DNA of 64,000 nucleotides. It comes from Lantana camara (Eukaryota; Streptophyta; Magnoliopsida; Lamiales; Verbenaceae). Every line of letters begins with the position of its first letter. Position 1 is the stretch's first letter. The DNA lies in NCBI GenBank assembly GCA_037501455.1, contig CM074856.1, positions 21,721,001 to 21,785,000 on the forward strand, read 5' to 3'. The notes under the pieces are model-generated. The model saw nothing but the letters and a program-made list of their open reading frames with translations, searched no databases and was not told where the DNA came from. The position numbers and the translations under genes were made by a program. Shown here piece by piece: positions 42,791 to 55,563 of the stretch.

Positions 42791-43830
42791 TAATTTTTTT
42801 ATTTTCTTTTTATTTCATATATTTTAAAAAGTCAACAATTTAGTTCGAGTGTGTAATTCTCCAAATTATTGAGTTAATATTGTTCTCAATTTATGTTGGT
42901 GATGTGACAACTACGTAAATATTTCAGTTGAAAAATTAATTTTTCGGCGAAAATCGAACATACATTGCAAAATTTAAAAATTTATAAGACTTACTTGTAA
43001 ATGATAATACGAATAAAACTAAATTGCTAAAATAGTGAACTAACAAGATTAATTTTGCATTTTTTTTTTGAGTCAGTATTTTTCCCAATTTATGTTGTTG
43101 ATGTGGTTATCACGTAGACATTTTCGACGACAAATTGATTCTAGTAAAAATGGGGCCAATATTACAATTTTTTTAAAATTACTGTATTTAAAACAAAATT
43201 CCAGCGTGATTAAATTGCCAAAATAAAAAATTTATATGACCAATTTTACATTTTTACCTTAAAAATATAGGGTTGTTACTTGAATTATGGATAATGTGAG
43301 GTATTATAAGACTTAAACTCCGCTTATATGTAATAAATGAAATTACTTCATACCAAAAGAGTAAATAGAAGTTGTGTACGATGAACCGTGATCACAAACT
43401 ATAGAAATGACAAATCATAAAAGATCATTCGAGGGGAAAAAAAAGAAGACGACGACGATAATAGAAAGATAAGATTTATGAATAGATTCTATCGCTAAAG
43501 AATATATTTGTACGCAATATATGTGCTTAATACTATGGACACAAAAGAGACATAAGATGATTGATGTTAAGTATTCATTTCAAATTTATTTTCGCATAAT
43601 ATTTCTCCCATACTTGCACGTTTCAATTTACGATTGAAAACGCCCCGAAACTTACAATTTTATTTTAAATTCACAATAATAATGTCCATACTCACCATTC
43701 CACAATTCTTGTAGGGTTTGACACTAAATAGTATAAAGTTCCAAATAATATGGCCTATGGGTCCTAAATCAAATCCGATCAACTTCAAAATATTCTTATC
43801 ATTTGTAAACCACCAAAGAAAAGCAAACAA

Positions 43831-43866
<36 letters not shown>

Positions 43867-44362
43867 TTAAAAAGGGAATTAAACAAACCAATTAAGAACA
43901 TGAATACATGCATGATGACCAGAATCTTTGCTAGATGCGATTCTGCCTAAGCACTTCTATAGTTGTGCGATCTTCGTTTTAGCTTGAGGATGTGGGATAT
44001 TGAAATGATTGGAGACGTATAAGAAGGGCCAAACATTCATGACTGATGGCCATTACCCAGCCAGAAGGACTTCTAAAGTAGGTTTGGATGAAATAACATC
44101 ACTATTAATTTTGATGATAAACAATACATGCATCATCCTCTATAGTTGGGTGTAATTAAACAGATTTTATGTATTTTTCACAACTATAAATACCTTCAGG
44201 CGTCACATCGTTTTCTTTTACTACCATACGATGTTTCAAATGCGATTAATGGACGTCAAAACTTTTCTAATTTATATATTTCCTGTAAATATGTACAACT
44301 TTCAAAAGATCCACCGAAATACCTTTTTGGAATCCGAGTGATGGTATTTAAAAAAGTTTTTA
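42791..44362. other. Intergenic with diverged repeats, no gene
   Basis: Two related blocks at about 42840-43050 and 43050-43250 share CAATTTATGTTG.TGATGTG and ACTAAATTGC-type stretches and look like an old duplication. They are complementary to the arm at 29554-29660. A purine tract (43827-43866, A-run then GAAAA units) follows. No open frame with a recognisable domain. Confidence 0.45.
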
Positions 44363-44946
44363 AACATTAGGGAAAACTGCATTTTTTATCCCATTGGATT
44401 TAGAGCGTTGCAATATTCCACTCATTTCAAAAATCCAAAAACGATCCCATACTTTAAGAAATCGTTACAATAATAGTCTCATATGTTGAAATGATAGTCT
44501 CACACGTTGCAATAATAGTCTCGCCGTTATCTAGATAACGGAAGGTTAATTAGGAAACAAAAAAATCATGCATAGATAATGTGCACTGTTAGAAATTCTT
44601 TTGAGACATTTTTTATATTTTTTTGACAAAAACCTATCTAATTATAATTAAAAAAATAATTTTATCTATTATTTTACTAATTTTACTTTAATTTATTTAC
44701 ATTTATATATCAATTAACATGCTTATAATAATATATATTTTTGAAGATTATATATTTTTTCTTTAAAAAAGAGTTATATAAATTTATTGAAAAATATATT
44801 ATATTGATTAAATTTTTTTTTTTTATATTGAATTTTTCTAATTATATTATTTATAATGACTTTAAATATTAAATTTGATATGAATGTATTTTATTTAAAT
44901 TTTTAATATCGATTGCTCTTATAAATATCTTATTTTAAATTAATCA

Positions 44947-44947
<1 letters not shown>

Positions 44948-44987
<40 letters not shown>
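44948..44987. repeat. (AT)n microsatellite
   Basis: About 20 AT units inside the long-TIR element. Confidence 0.9.
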
Positions 44988-44995
<8 letters not shown>

Positions 44996-45494
44996 ATATA
45001 GTCTTGTTCTATCCTAAATTTTTGAAAAAATTTGTATAGCCGAATTCATGTCGTGTCGTATCGTATCCATGTCCTTACATTATAAGGTCTAATCTATTGT
45101 AAATAGCCAGATTTATACTTAAAACTTATATTTTTCCAAAAAATACACATATTTGAACAATACTTTCCTTAAAATCCTCAATGTCACTCACCAATTTTCA
45201 TGTCATGTTATTTTAACATTATATTTAAAATTAGTACAACTTTTATTGTTAACTTAAAAAAGCCTATAAATATATTAAATTCCTAATATCATTTTACCGC
45301 ACTATGTTGTCCAAAATATTTGAAAATAAAAATGTGAAGTGATGATATTAGAAACACCAAATATGTAAAGAATTGATATAAGTGTTAATTAACATGTTAA
45401 TTAATATTGAAAGGTAAATAAATTAAAGTAAAATTAGTAAATATTTTTTTATTTTTTTTTGGTGCACAAAATTAGTAAATAATGCATATAAGTC

Positions 45495-45890
45495 TTTTTT
45501 TTACGGGAAATTCCCGAAAAATCCCCATATGGGAACTCAAATTCCTCTTTACTCCCCACTTTCAAAAAAAGTTCCTCTGAACTCCCCAGATGAAAATCAA
45601 AGTTCCTCTTTACTCCCCGTTTTTTTGGAAGGTTGTATAAAAATTCAAGAATCGCGTACCCGAACCCCGAAATCACGTACTTAAATGCCCAAATGATGTA
45701 TTTGGGGGCAAATACATCATTTGGGCGTTTAAGTACATGATTTCGGGGTTCGGTTACGCGATTCTTGAATTTTTATACAACCATGGGGAGTTAAAGGGAA
45801 TTTAGCCTGTTATCTAGGGAGCAAATGGAAATTTTTTAAAAAATGGGGAGTTAAAGGGAATTTTTTTAACTTTTAGGTACTATTCATAGA
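45495..45890. repeat. Foldback with near-perfect 73-bp hairpin
   Basis: Arms 45631-45703 and 45710-45782 are complementary at 70 of 73 positions around a 6-base loop. Weaker pairing continues outward through CTCTTTACTCCCC/GGGGAGTTAAAG-type repeats to about 45495 and 45890. It lies beside the right terminal repeat of the 44368-46196 element, either as a nested foldback element or as part of it. Confidence 0.85.
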
Positions 45891-46201
45891 AAACCCCTTT
45901 TTTTTAATTATAATTAGATAGTTTTCCGCCAAAAAAAACTATAAAAAAATGTCTAAAGAATTTCTAACGGTGCACATGATCTATGCATGATTTTTCTATT
46001 ACCTAATTAACGGTTTCGTTTTCTAGTTAACAACGAAATTATCAAGGCAACGTGTGGGACTATTATCGCAACGAACGAGACTATTATCGCAATGATTTTT
46101 TAAAGTGTGGGCCCTTTTTTGGATTTTTGAAACGTATGGAACTATTATTGCAATAACGCTCTAAATCGAATGAGACCAAAAATGCAATCTTCCCTAAACA
46201 T

Positions 46202-46960
46202 TATAATAAACATAGGAGACTAACATGTAATTTCTCAAACAAGAGAGGTTAACTTGCAATTTTAAATAATCTCAAGAATAATAATATAATTTGACCGATA
46301 TATATTTACTTGCGTACATGCATTTGTGGCAATGGATGTGTCTGGAATGTGGAGATAATGGATTCGAGGGTCCATATAATAAAAATGTATTCCAACCGAT
46401 CGAAAAAAAGAGCTGCTGAGTACAAAGAACTGAAATGTATGCCAGTCTGCACGCACCATCATAGTCCAGATGATAAAACTAGTGATTTATTACATATACA
46501 TGTAGAATAACTACTTTCATTTGACAACTTTTGGAGAAGAGGAATGTACACACTTCAACTATCGTATAACATGTATACATTGCACGTCGCTAGTTCTTGT
46601 CAAACACTAAGTTAGCAATTTCTTGCACGAAAAGACTATTTTATTGTGGTACCGTGAGGTAGTACTCCAAGTCTTCATCATTGTTATTTAGGCCAAATGC
46701 ACACTTTTTGTCGTGAATTAATAGCGGGAATGCAATTTTGGTATTGTAAATTGTAACGGATTTAGTTCTATAATTTATTAATTTTCAATGTATTTGCTCC
46801 TATTCGAAACTTTTGTTTCTTGCTTGTTAGATTTTGACATTTAGTTTGATGCAATCAATTTTGGTCCAACTATTAAAACATTTAACCCTTGAATAGAATC
46901 TGACACCAAGAGTTGTTATTTTAAAAGGATCCAAGTTTTAGAAATTAAATCAGATGTCAA
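46202..46960. other. Intergenic, nothing recognised
   Basis: Short frames at 46262-46510 on both strands show no domain. No RNA gene was seen. Confidence 0.4.
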
Positions 46961-47515
46961 CGCATACGCACAAAAATGATAAATGCTAAGAACACGAGTA
47001 ATTTATATAAGTTCGGCAAGCCTATTTCTATCCTCCAGTTCTGAGCTTGGAAGTTTGTAAAGATATTTTATTATGCACTTGAGATTACAAACAAAATCTT
47101 GTAATCCCTTACAATAGCACTTCAGTGGGATAAATAAATCAACATTCACTTATTTATCTCACCTATAAACACTAAATAAAACATTACCGAAATTCTGGTA
47201 TCAGCAAACTGAAGTACCAAATATTACAACCAAGGAATAACACCTCACAGAGAGCAACCTTCTCCTAAAGTAAGAAAGCTGGATTAACTAAATTCCTCAC
47301 AAAACTAGATAAACAACTAGTCTTGCTCTTACAGATTTACAGACACAGTTAAGTACTTAAGGACTTGTAAACTTGAAGTTTTTCTTCATCTCGTTGTTTG
47401 TATTATATAGTGTCCTGAGGGCTTAGACTTCTAAGGGAAGAGCCGTTGGGGCAAGATCTCTTCAAGACAAACAAAGAGTAATTTGTGCAATTTAATCCCT
47501 CAATTCGTGGCTTTT
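46961..47515. mobile_element. Possible decayed retroelement LTR fragment
   Basis: Low-complexity noncoding stretch whose wording (GTAATTTATATAAGTTCGGCAAGCC, and a TATATAGTG box near 47404) resembles transcribed parts of plant LTRs. No ends or duplications were found. Confidence 0.25.
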
Positions 47516-48490
47516 TGTGACGCTCTTGCCACATTTCGCACTGAGAAATACTCCAAGTATTAGCTTTGTAACTTCACTCGATATCTTTTTCAGCGTACGG
47601 CGACGAACAAACAAACACAAGCATAGCGGAAGCATAAAACAACATCGATCAACATCAAACTTCAAACATAATTACAGGGCCGATAAGGCTAACGAAAAAA
47701 TGACAATTGTATTAGGGTATACATAGACTGTACATAATGAATTTCCCATGGAGGAGAAACTCCAAAACACTGAGTTTTAAAAGAAACTATCTAGACAGCA
47801 CCTGAAAACCTAGACTTGAATGCCGCCTAATTATCGCATCTACCTGAAGCCAAAACTAGAAGAGAATGGACGTTAGTCAAAGTGATTGAATGAAAGAGTT
47901 ATACATATTTATAAACAAAAGCACGAATTTTGTTCACCCTTTTATTCCTTTCAAAAACAAGGTATAAACGTATAAGAAAAGGTAATTTTTAATTTGTACG
48001 AACACACACTTGTGAACCAATAATCAGGACAATCAATCAATCACAATAACACGGCGAGTACGGGTGGGTCTTCCAACCTTTACACCTTGAAAACAAGAAA
48101 TATAAAACAATAAACCAACCTTCTCCCTCCGATTGTTAGTCGAGTTCCCCCTCAACCAACTACTCGATCACTTAGGGGCAATATGCCCTGGTACCAAGAA
48201 CCTCACTCTACATGTAACGTAGTCAATCTCCGGTTCCACCCCGTATAGAGCTTCACAAAAGTACATAGTGAGATTAGCCTTTGGCGCACACCTGCCGGCT
48301 TCACCCACTAGATACTCCGGGCCCATATTCCCCGAGAGTGTTCCCAAGGGTTCTATCATTCGATCACTACTACGGATGCAAACGAGCCGAGCCGGCGCAC
48401 GAGCGTCGTGAGCAAGCTCGAGCCAAGCCCGAACTCAAGCCCCTTTGAGTCTGGCTCGTGGCTCACGAGCCATTATATTTAAATAAAAAA

Positions 48491-48544
<54 letters not shown>

Positions 48545-49100
48545 CTTAATTAATATATAATATTATATATATATATTAATTTTTAATAAAAAATAACATC
48601 ATCCCATTTAGCTCGAGTCGAGCCGCTCACGAGCAGTTCCGAGCCCGAGCCCGAGCCCGAGAGAGGGGGGGGGCCCTCGGTTCGGCTTAACTCGACTCGT
48701 TTGCATGCCTAATCACTACTCGCTTTTCAAAAAGTCTTCACACTTTTCAAACATTTTCTTTCTTTTAATATATTTTCACATTTCAAAATCAAACTTTCAT
48801 TCACTCACTCGTATATGTAATATAACAAGAACCAATTTTTATAAGAAAAACTGATTTTTTTTCAATAAAATATTGAACTATTGTTAAAATAGCTAATATC
48901 ATAAAATATCAACGGGTCAAAACAACAAATCATGAAATAAGGACAGAATTCATAAGAATATATTTATTAAAAAAATATATTTTTTGACCACAATTAAAAA
49001 CATTTTTCCCCCACCTTAAAATCTTCAAAACTTGAAAAGAGACCACACCTGACATAGCCAGGACTCCTCTTTTAGAAACACCTAGTCATACGCATACCAG
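47516..49100 (-). mobile_element. Decayed gypsy LTR, chromovirus-like
   Basis: On the minus strand the sequence ends GCGTCACA at 47516, preceded by TATGCTTCCGCTATGCTTGTG, as in the end of the LTR at 23190. It contains CTACTCCGGGCCC- and CGAGTACGGG-type blocks placed as in the other long LTRs. Its right boundary is not clear. A 341-bp hAT element is inserted at 48371. Confidence 0.4.
48363..48719. mobile_element. Non-autonomous hAT element, 341 bp
   Basis: Element 48371-48711 has inverted ends TACGGATGCAAACGAG and the complement of TAGGCATGCAAACGAG. It is flanked by a perfect 8-bp duplication ATCACTAC (48363-48370 and 48712-48719), the hAT hallmark. The subterminal zones are rich in CGAGC/GCTCG motifs and the centre is an (AT)n tract. 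Confidence 0.9.
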
Positions 49101-51090
49101 TAATGGGTAACCACTAACCAGTGTAACTTATGATGCGACTCTAGGTTTTTGACTTGACTCGCTAGACCAAACAAATCAAAACTTAATCTACGGCTTGAAT
49201 TTAAATCATTTTATATGCAAAACCATTTTCGTGCAAGTTTGATAGGATATTAATTGAAGCTTAAGTGATTTAATCTTCCATCTGCAAGTTTAAGCACATG
49301 CTAAAATATACTTTCACTAATAATATATTTTAAAAATAATCATTTATTGGACCAGGCTACTTATATTATGACATTTTTATAATCACAGGGTTATTCAATA
49401 AAATCTTCTTGTACTCATTTATAATCTTGTCAACCAACTAAGTGGATTACAATAAAATTTTCAATTACTGGATCTAATATAATAATCGACTATATTTAAA
49501 ATTACTCCCAAGGCAACTGATGGAACTCTAGTCCATCAATGAACTTAATATACAAGAATAAATTTATGAGATATAATAACTGCCCAACTAATCAAAATTT
49601 GAGTCTCGGATGGCTATTCATATTCTATAGGACCTTGAATATTAATTCAAAGAATATAATATATATATATATATATATCCTATTTACTCTCGTACCACAC
49701 ATATATATGTTTCATGAATTTCAACTTGCTTTCAAGTACCACAGGAGCCAAATTAATTCGCCATTAATACATATATTTATTAAGATTATATATGACATCC
49801 ATAAGGCTAGCTACTGTAATAAGATTTTCTAATCAATTACGAGAACTAGGATTTAACAATAGATGCTTATATATAAACAATTATTTCCACTTAAGAGGTA
49901 ATCAAGAAACAAAAGAAAATAGTCACAGAATTCATGTTGTTCCACAACAAAACACGACATATGAGAATATTAATTCTTATGTACTAGAACCAGTTAACAG
50001 TCAAACGCGCACAGGGTACTAAACTGATAGTTATTTCGGAGTATTTCCTTGTTGTTATTGTTTCTATAGAGGGTCTGATAGTTATTTGAGGTATGTCGGC
50101 CAGGGGATCCTAATATTATATGAATAATTAATGTGCATGAACTGAAATCAAATTTAAGTTAATTTGGTTTGAATTCTACCGAACTCTCAGTTTATCAAAT
50201 GACACTTTTTAAGTTTTTAAAAAATATATTAAGCCCACAATTTAATATCCTGTATATTTATTTCAAATATCCATTACCCTTTCCTGGTGGCTAAAAATAG
50301 AATTCTTACCAGGGAAGGGTTTAGAATTAGTTTACTTAATCAGAATTCAATGGGTATACATCGGTTAAGGGCGTTTACTTCCATTTGCTCAAAGCCCTAT
50401 GGCTGCCCGCTGGCCTTGTGGATCAAATATGTTGGAATATGCTATTAACAACTGAAGAATGGAGTTTCTAAATAGCCCATTCTCATTGGGCTAAGCTAAA
50501 TTACGAAATGACCCTTGATAATCTGAAAAAATACGTCATATGTCCTCACCTTCTCCACGACTTAACAATGAACACTGTATGTATGCCCCAATCTCATTTT
50601 TATATTTCCTTGGGTCTGTGGAACTCTCCAAGTTTCCAACAAAAAATGAATCTCCCACTACATTTCGGCGCCCATGAATTCAGAACAACAACAAATTTAA
50701 CCAAAAACTCGAGTTATATGCACCCAACTCTCTTGTGTTATTTGAAATGAGCGTTAAAAACTCCGTATTATATAAAATCTCATAAAAAAATCTTGTGTTT
50801 TCTTAATTTTGCACAAAAAACCTTATGACCGGTAATTGTATTATATGTTTGGGGTCCGCGAATTTTCTTTAGCAAATTGTTGTTTTTGTATTTATATGCA
50901 TGATCTCTGAGTTTCTATAATTTTAATTTTGCCTCAATATTCACATAATTTCTCAACTAGGTCCTAAAATAATTTATTTTAATATGTAATTTTTTATCCA
51001 TTAATTTCTCTTTAATGTATTTTTTCTACCAACTTTTGATTTATGTCTTTCCTTTCATGTTTTGCTTCCCGATAAGAATTTGTGTGGTAT
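49101..51090. other. Intergenic, no supported gene
   Basis: AT-rich with short frames (49539-49832, 49792-50022, 50508-50750) that lack known domains. The last 340 bases (CTTATG...AAAACC-type stretches) resemble the complement of 62830-63050 on the other side of the copia element, suggesting an older inverted-repeat element at the insertion site. Confidence 0.35.
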
Positions 51091-51095
51091 TTATA

Positions 51096-52963
51096 TGTTG
51101 GGAAAATGAGACAGAAACGCAGCGGAAATTTAAAAAAAAATTCCCAACTAAGCAATGATCGAATCTTGCAATTCCTATTCCTAAGTTCGTAGTGATCAAG
51201 AAACTCACTTAGATAGTAGCTTTCTTGACACGTTCTAGCCGCCCAAGAACGCTCTTCACGCGAACGATAGTAGCCCTCTAGAGAATTAGTCCACAAACAA
51301 CGACCACGATCCGAATAGGGAGGATGCTCGTTCTATATTCGGTGTTTAGGCTCTAGAGTTTAGTGTATAATATTTGGAGAAAGGAGAATTTGCTATCAAT
51401 CCCATGGGGTTCGAACCCTATGTATTTATGGGCAAGGGGTTCGAACCCCTTTGCTTGTTGAGCAAGGGTTTCTTAAACCCTTTTGGTAAGAGATTTCTTG
51501 CTTGAAGACTAAGTCACTTACTTTGACCAAAAGTCTCCTTTTAACCAACTTGTCAAGCAAGAATAAAATCTAACTCTCTTAGATATTTTATTTTACTTTA
51601 TTTATTAAATAATAAATAACTTGAAGACTAATAATTAATTAATTCATAATTAATTATTTATGAGACTTTATTTCTCCAAATTAGGACTTTAATATTAATT
51701 CAAAATTAAATCAAAGTCCATTAAATAATTAACACATTAATTATTTAATATATACACATACACACACGTGACTACACGTGTCACAAGGACACGTGTCATA
51801 CACATGTTCCACACGTGTGCTTCACACGTGTGGACCCCACCATTCTCCTAATGGTTCGATCAACTCGTTTAATCGATTCAAGCCTTAATCCACGTGATCG
51901 GGCTGTTGTGTGTGACCCTCTAGGTTCTTAATTCAATTAGCTGTGACCCTAATTAATTAATCAGTCCACAGATCAAACGACCAGAGTTTAGCAACAGGTG
52001 TTTGACCCCTAGCAGAATAAGAATGTCTCGATTCAACAAAACCTTTAAGTCATTGATTCATGTGAGATACAATCCTCCTACGTCCCATCTCTCAATCAAG
52101 ATCTAGGGCAAGGGAATAATTAGAACCCTAATAATCTCGATCTTAATATTAAGTGCATTTCATATCCATTTGATCTCAATCCAAGAAACTCTTTTCTTGA
52201 TGTCTTGATCCACTGTCTTGGCCAAGGACTTCTAGATGGCATATGAACGTCTTACACAATAAGAGATCAACTTGCTCATGCAAGTGTAGGTCCTTTATCG
52301 ATTCTTATATACTTTCATGTGCCACTTGTGCAGCCCCAGCAAAAGCCTTGAATCAGTTGTCTAAGGTGACACCCTTTAAAACTCATACCTAAGACTACAG
52401 AGTTAGCTCATAAAGTATCAATGGAACCTCAAGTCTAAGGATCACTTAATCACATCAGTGACTCATGAGATATTTCCTAATCTGGAAGTTTCTATTTCCA
52501 GATATAGAAACTTTCTTTCCCATTTAGGAATATTCTCACACGGGATACCTCAGTGTACCTGCTTAGAATAAGCAAGCACCCCCATGTATCATGCACGTAT
52601 CAACTATACACTTTGCACCCCATGAAACAAGGTGGTCCTTCTTAAGGGCATGATCACACGGGCAAGCCTCAAACGAGTCAGGTTGACACTCCCACTGTGT
52701 TTAGGACTCATCGGCTTGGAGTGATTTCTAATCATGACTTATGTGATATAGGGCTCATCTCATGAACCACTTCGCCTAAATGGTTGAGTCCTATAAGTCA
52801 TATTGATTAGGGGAGTTCTTATACATGCGCAGTCACACAATCAAACAAGAGCATATAAAGAAGTGTTGCCTTAATTCGTATTATTCAAAGATTGTCTGTG
52901 ATTTACAAAAGGAAAGTACTAAAGTTGACTATTACATCGGCTTTCAGGGCACTTTTCCTAACA
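51096..52963 (-). mobile_element. Copia 3' LTR
   Basis: 1868 bp. It lacks about 40 bp present in the other LTR (after CTCTTCACGCG, 51259) and an extra AATTAATT block. A minus-strand TATA-like CATAAATACATAGG lies near 51417-51430. Confidence 0.9.
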
Positions 52964-52978
52964 ATCTCCCACTTGCTC
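52964..52978 (-). promoter_or_regulatory. Polypurine tract of copia element
   Basis: Minus strand GAGCAAGTGGGAGAT lies directly before the LTR start TGTTAGGA. It primes plus-strand synthesis. Confidence 0.8.
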
Positions 52979-53199
52979 GTCAAAGCCATTCAGGAGCTAA
53001 TCTAAGTCCTATCTTCGCAAGATGACCTTCGAAAGCTTCTCGACTAAGGGGTTTAGTAAGCGGGCCTGCCACGTTCTCTGCTAATGTGACCCTCTCAATT
53101 TGCACATCACCTTTTTTGATGATATCACGGATTAGGTGATACTTCCTCATAATGTGTTTGGTCCATTGGTGAGATTTTGGTTCTCTTGCTTGTGCAACC

Positions 53200-55002
53200 G
53201 CCCCAGTTAGGGATGGCAACAAGTCGAGCTGGTTCGCGAGCCTTGCGAGCCAGTTCGAGCAAAGTTCGGGCTTGAGTTCGTGGGGGACGAGCCAAGCCGA
53301 GCCTGGGTTCGGCTCGTGGTAAACGCTAGCCAAGCCCGAGCCAATCACTCTTTGTTCGATGGCTCGTGAGCTGGCTCGCGAACCATTAAGTAATTAAAAA
53401 TGTATATTATTTATATAATATATAAATTTTATATTTTATTTTTATACTAAATTAATAAATACTAATATTATATTAATCTAATATACACAAACCCTACATT
53501 TTAGAAATTGAAAAGGAGCAGCACTGCAGCGCCCCCTACCCCATTCTCTCTCAAATCTCAATAAATCTCTCTTAAAAAAATAAAAACCCTAAGAGCCCAT
53601 TTGCTTTCTCTCCCCAATTTCTCAATCTACGCTATCACCTTTTCTCCCCAATTTCTCTACTCCAGAGCCGCACCTCCAATTAGGGGTGGGCGTCGGGATC
53701 GGGATTTTCGGGACGGGAAATTCGGGAAAAAAGAATTTCGGGATGGGATCCCGATCCCGATAAAAAATTCGGGATCGGGATCGGGAAATATTTTTTAGAT
53801 TTTCGGGAAATTCGGGATCCCGAAAATCCCGATAATAAATTAATTATATATATATATATATATATATGTTTATGTTATATATATAAGATCTGTTTATATA
53901 TATACATATATATAAACATATATATATATATATATATAGTTAATTACGTATTAATATATAAACATATACATATTAATATTATTGTTATACATTTATATAC
54001 ATATACGTCTTATGCATATTAATATTATTATTATACATATATATATATAATTAATTTATAATATATATGTATATATATATATATATAGTATTAATATTAA
54101 TATATATTTCGGGATATCCCGATCCCGATCCCGATCCCGATCCCGTCCCGAAATATCGGGATCCCGACATTATCGGGACGGGACCGGGAATATAAAATCC
54201 CACCCCGATCCCGAAAATCCCGAATCCCGAAAATCCCGTCCCGCGCCCACCCCTACCTCCAATCTCGCCACTAACCGTCACCACGCCGCCTCACGCCACG
54301 TCTCGCCTTCACACCACCACCTGCCGCGGCGTCTCGCCTATCGCATCACTCCACCAGATCGGAGTAGGTCTCGCCACCGCCTGCTGCGCAAGCAATCCCT
54401 TCCCCACGCCAGCCGCTGACGCCCCACCTCCACATGCCACCACCACGCCGCGCAAGCAGTCCGCCCAAGCCACCACCTTCGCAGCCATCGCCTCCGCGCC
54501 ACCAACTTTCTCCCACAATTTTTTCTTGGATCTCAAATTTGTGTGTAATTTCTGTTTTCACCTATTTTTAGTATTTTAAATTTGTCAATGTTTGGAGAAT
54601 GGTTATTTCAGTGGGTTTTGGGTCATTTTTAAAAATTTATGTAATTTGATGTTATTGAATTCAGATGGAGGAGGATTATATGGTTCTGAAATGTGTGAGA
54701 AAATGGAAAAAATAGTGAATTTTTGATGAGTTTATGAAGCGTTTTGGTTATGTGTTTGTTATTGCTGGGTTTGGAACGAAACTTTTTTGACAAGGAAAAT
54801 AAAATTCTGGCCGCAGGAACCTTGGTTCGTGAGCCAAGCCAAGCTAGCCCGAGCCAAGGGGCAAGCCGAACCCGAACCCAAAAACTAAGGCTCGTTGGCT
54901 TGCGAACCAGGTTCGAAACCTAAATATTTAGTGCGATCCCGAGTCCGAACCTCAAAAAAATGTTGAGGCTCGGCCCAGCTCATTGCCATCCCTAGCCCCA
55001 GT
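53200..55002. mobile_element. hAT element, 1787 bp, inside copia RNase H
   Basis: Element 53208-54994 has 12-bp inverted ends TAGGGATGGCAA/TTGCCATCCCTA and a perfect 8-bp duplication GCCCCAGT (53200-53207 and 54995-55002). Subterminal zones on both sides carry many CGAGCC/GGCTCG motifs. The centre has a GC-rich segment that begins with AAAACCCTAAGAGCCC, similar to a plant 5' UTR. No transposase domain is seen. A second hAT element is nested at 53681. Confidence 0.9.
53673..54263. mobile_element. Nested hAT element, 575 bp
   Basis: Element 53681-54255 has inverted ends TAGGGGTGGGCG and a perfect 8-bp duplication CCTCCAAT (53673-53680 and 54256-54263). Flanks of its AT core are tandem CGGGATC/GATCCCG repeats (GATCCCGATCCCGATCCCG near 54120). 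The core is almost pure TATA sequence. Noncoding. Confidence 0.9.
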
Positions 55003-55563
55003 GTTGTCACAAAATACAGTAATAGGGTCTTTCATGCTAGGAACGACATTCAAATTTTGAATGAAGTTTCTAATCCAAACACCTTCCTTAGTTACATCAT
55101 TTGCAGCTAATTATTCGGCCTCAGTGGTCGAATCTGCAGTGGTCGTTTGCTTGGAACTTTTCCAACTCACTGCTCCACCGTTAAGGCAGAAAATGTATCC
55201 TGGCATTGACTTAAAATCATCTAAGTCAGATGTAAAGCTCGCATCGCAGTATCCTCCGATTACTAGATCTTTCTGTCCTCCATATACTAAGAATAAATCC
55301 TTAGTGCTTCGCAAGTACTTTAGGATATTCTTCACGATATTCCAGTGACCTTCTCCAGGGTCTGATTGGAATCGTCTTGTTACACTAAGTGCATATGCCA
55401 CATCCGGTCGAGTACATAGCATTGCATACATTATGCTACCTATTGCCGAGGCATAAGGCACATGAGTCATTCTTTCCTTCTCAAGGTTCATCTTAGGGCA
55501 CATCTTCTTCGAAAGAGATGTTCCTACACTCATGGAAAGAACTTTATTCTTCGCATTTTCCAT

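Larger units (their letters stand above)
44363..46201. mobile_element. DNA element with about 285-bp terminal inverted repeats
   Basis: Starts TAGGGAAAACTGCATTTTTT at 44368 and ends with the complement of TAGGGAAGATTGCATTTTTG at 46196. The 5-bp duplication AACAT flanks both ends (44363-44367 and 46197-46201). The inverted repeats run to about 44650 and 45910, sharing ATTTAGAGCGTT, CAAAAATCCAAAAA, CAATAATAGTCTC and ATCATGCATAGAT in order. The interior is AT-rich and noncoding. Neither the TIR length nor the 5-bp duplication fits one superfamily cleanly. Confidence 0.75.
52980..55563 (-). pseudogene. Copia RT end and RNase H, split by hAT
   Basis: Removes RNA from RNA-DNA hybrids. From 55563: SAIGSIMYAMLCTRPDVAYA, LKYLRSTKDLFLVYGG, GYCDASFTSDLDDFKS and SWKSSKQTTTADSTTEAE, with a stop just after. 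The conserved CDNTGA motif is cut at 54995-55002 by the hAT element. The frame resumes at 53207 with AVAQAREPKSHQWTKHI, RKYHLIRDIIKKGDVQ and ENVAGPLTKPL, ending at 52980 next to the polypurine tract. Confidence 0.9.

Noticed and set aside
45449..45676. 75-codon minus frame
   Set aside because: Lies in the arm of the foldback hairpin; not protein coding.
50508..50750. 80-codon plus frame
   Set aside because: No domain, promoter or splice context that would support a gene.
54051..54284. Gly/Ser/Phe-rich minus frame
   Set aside because: Translation of CGGGATC repeats in the nested hAT element.
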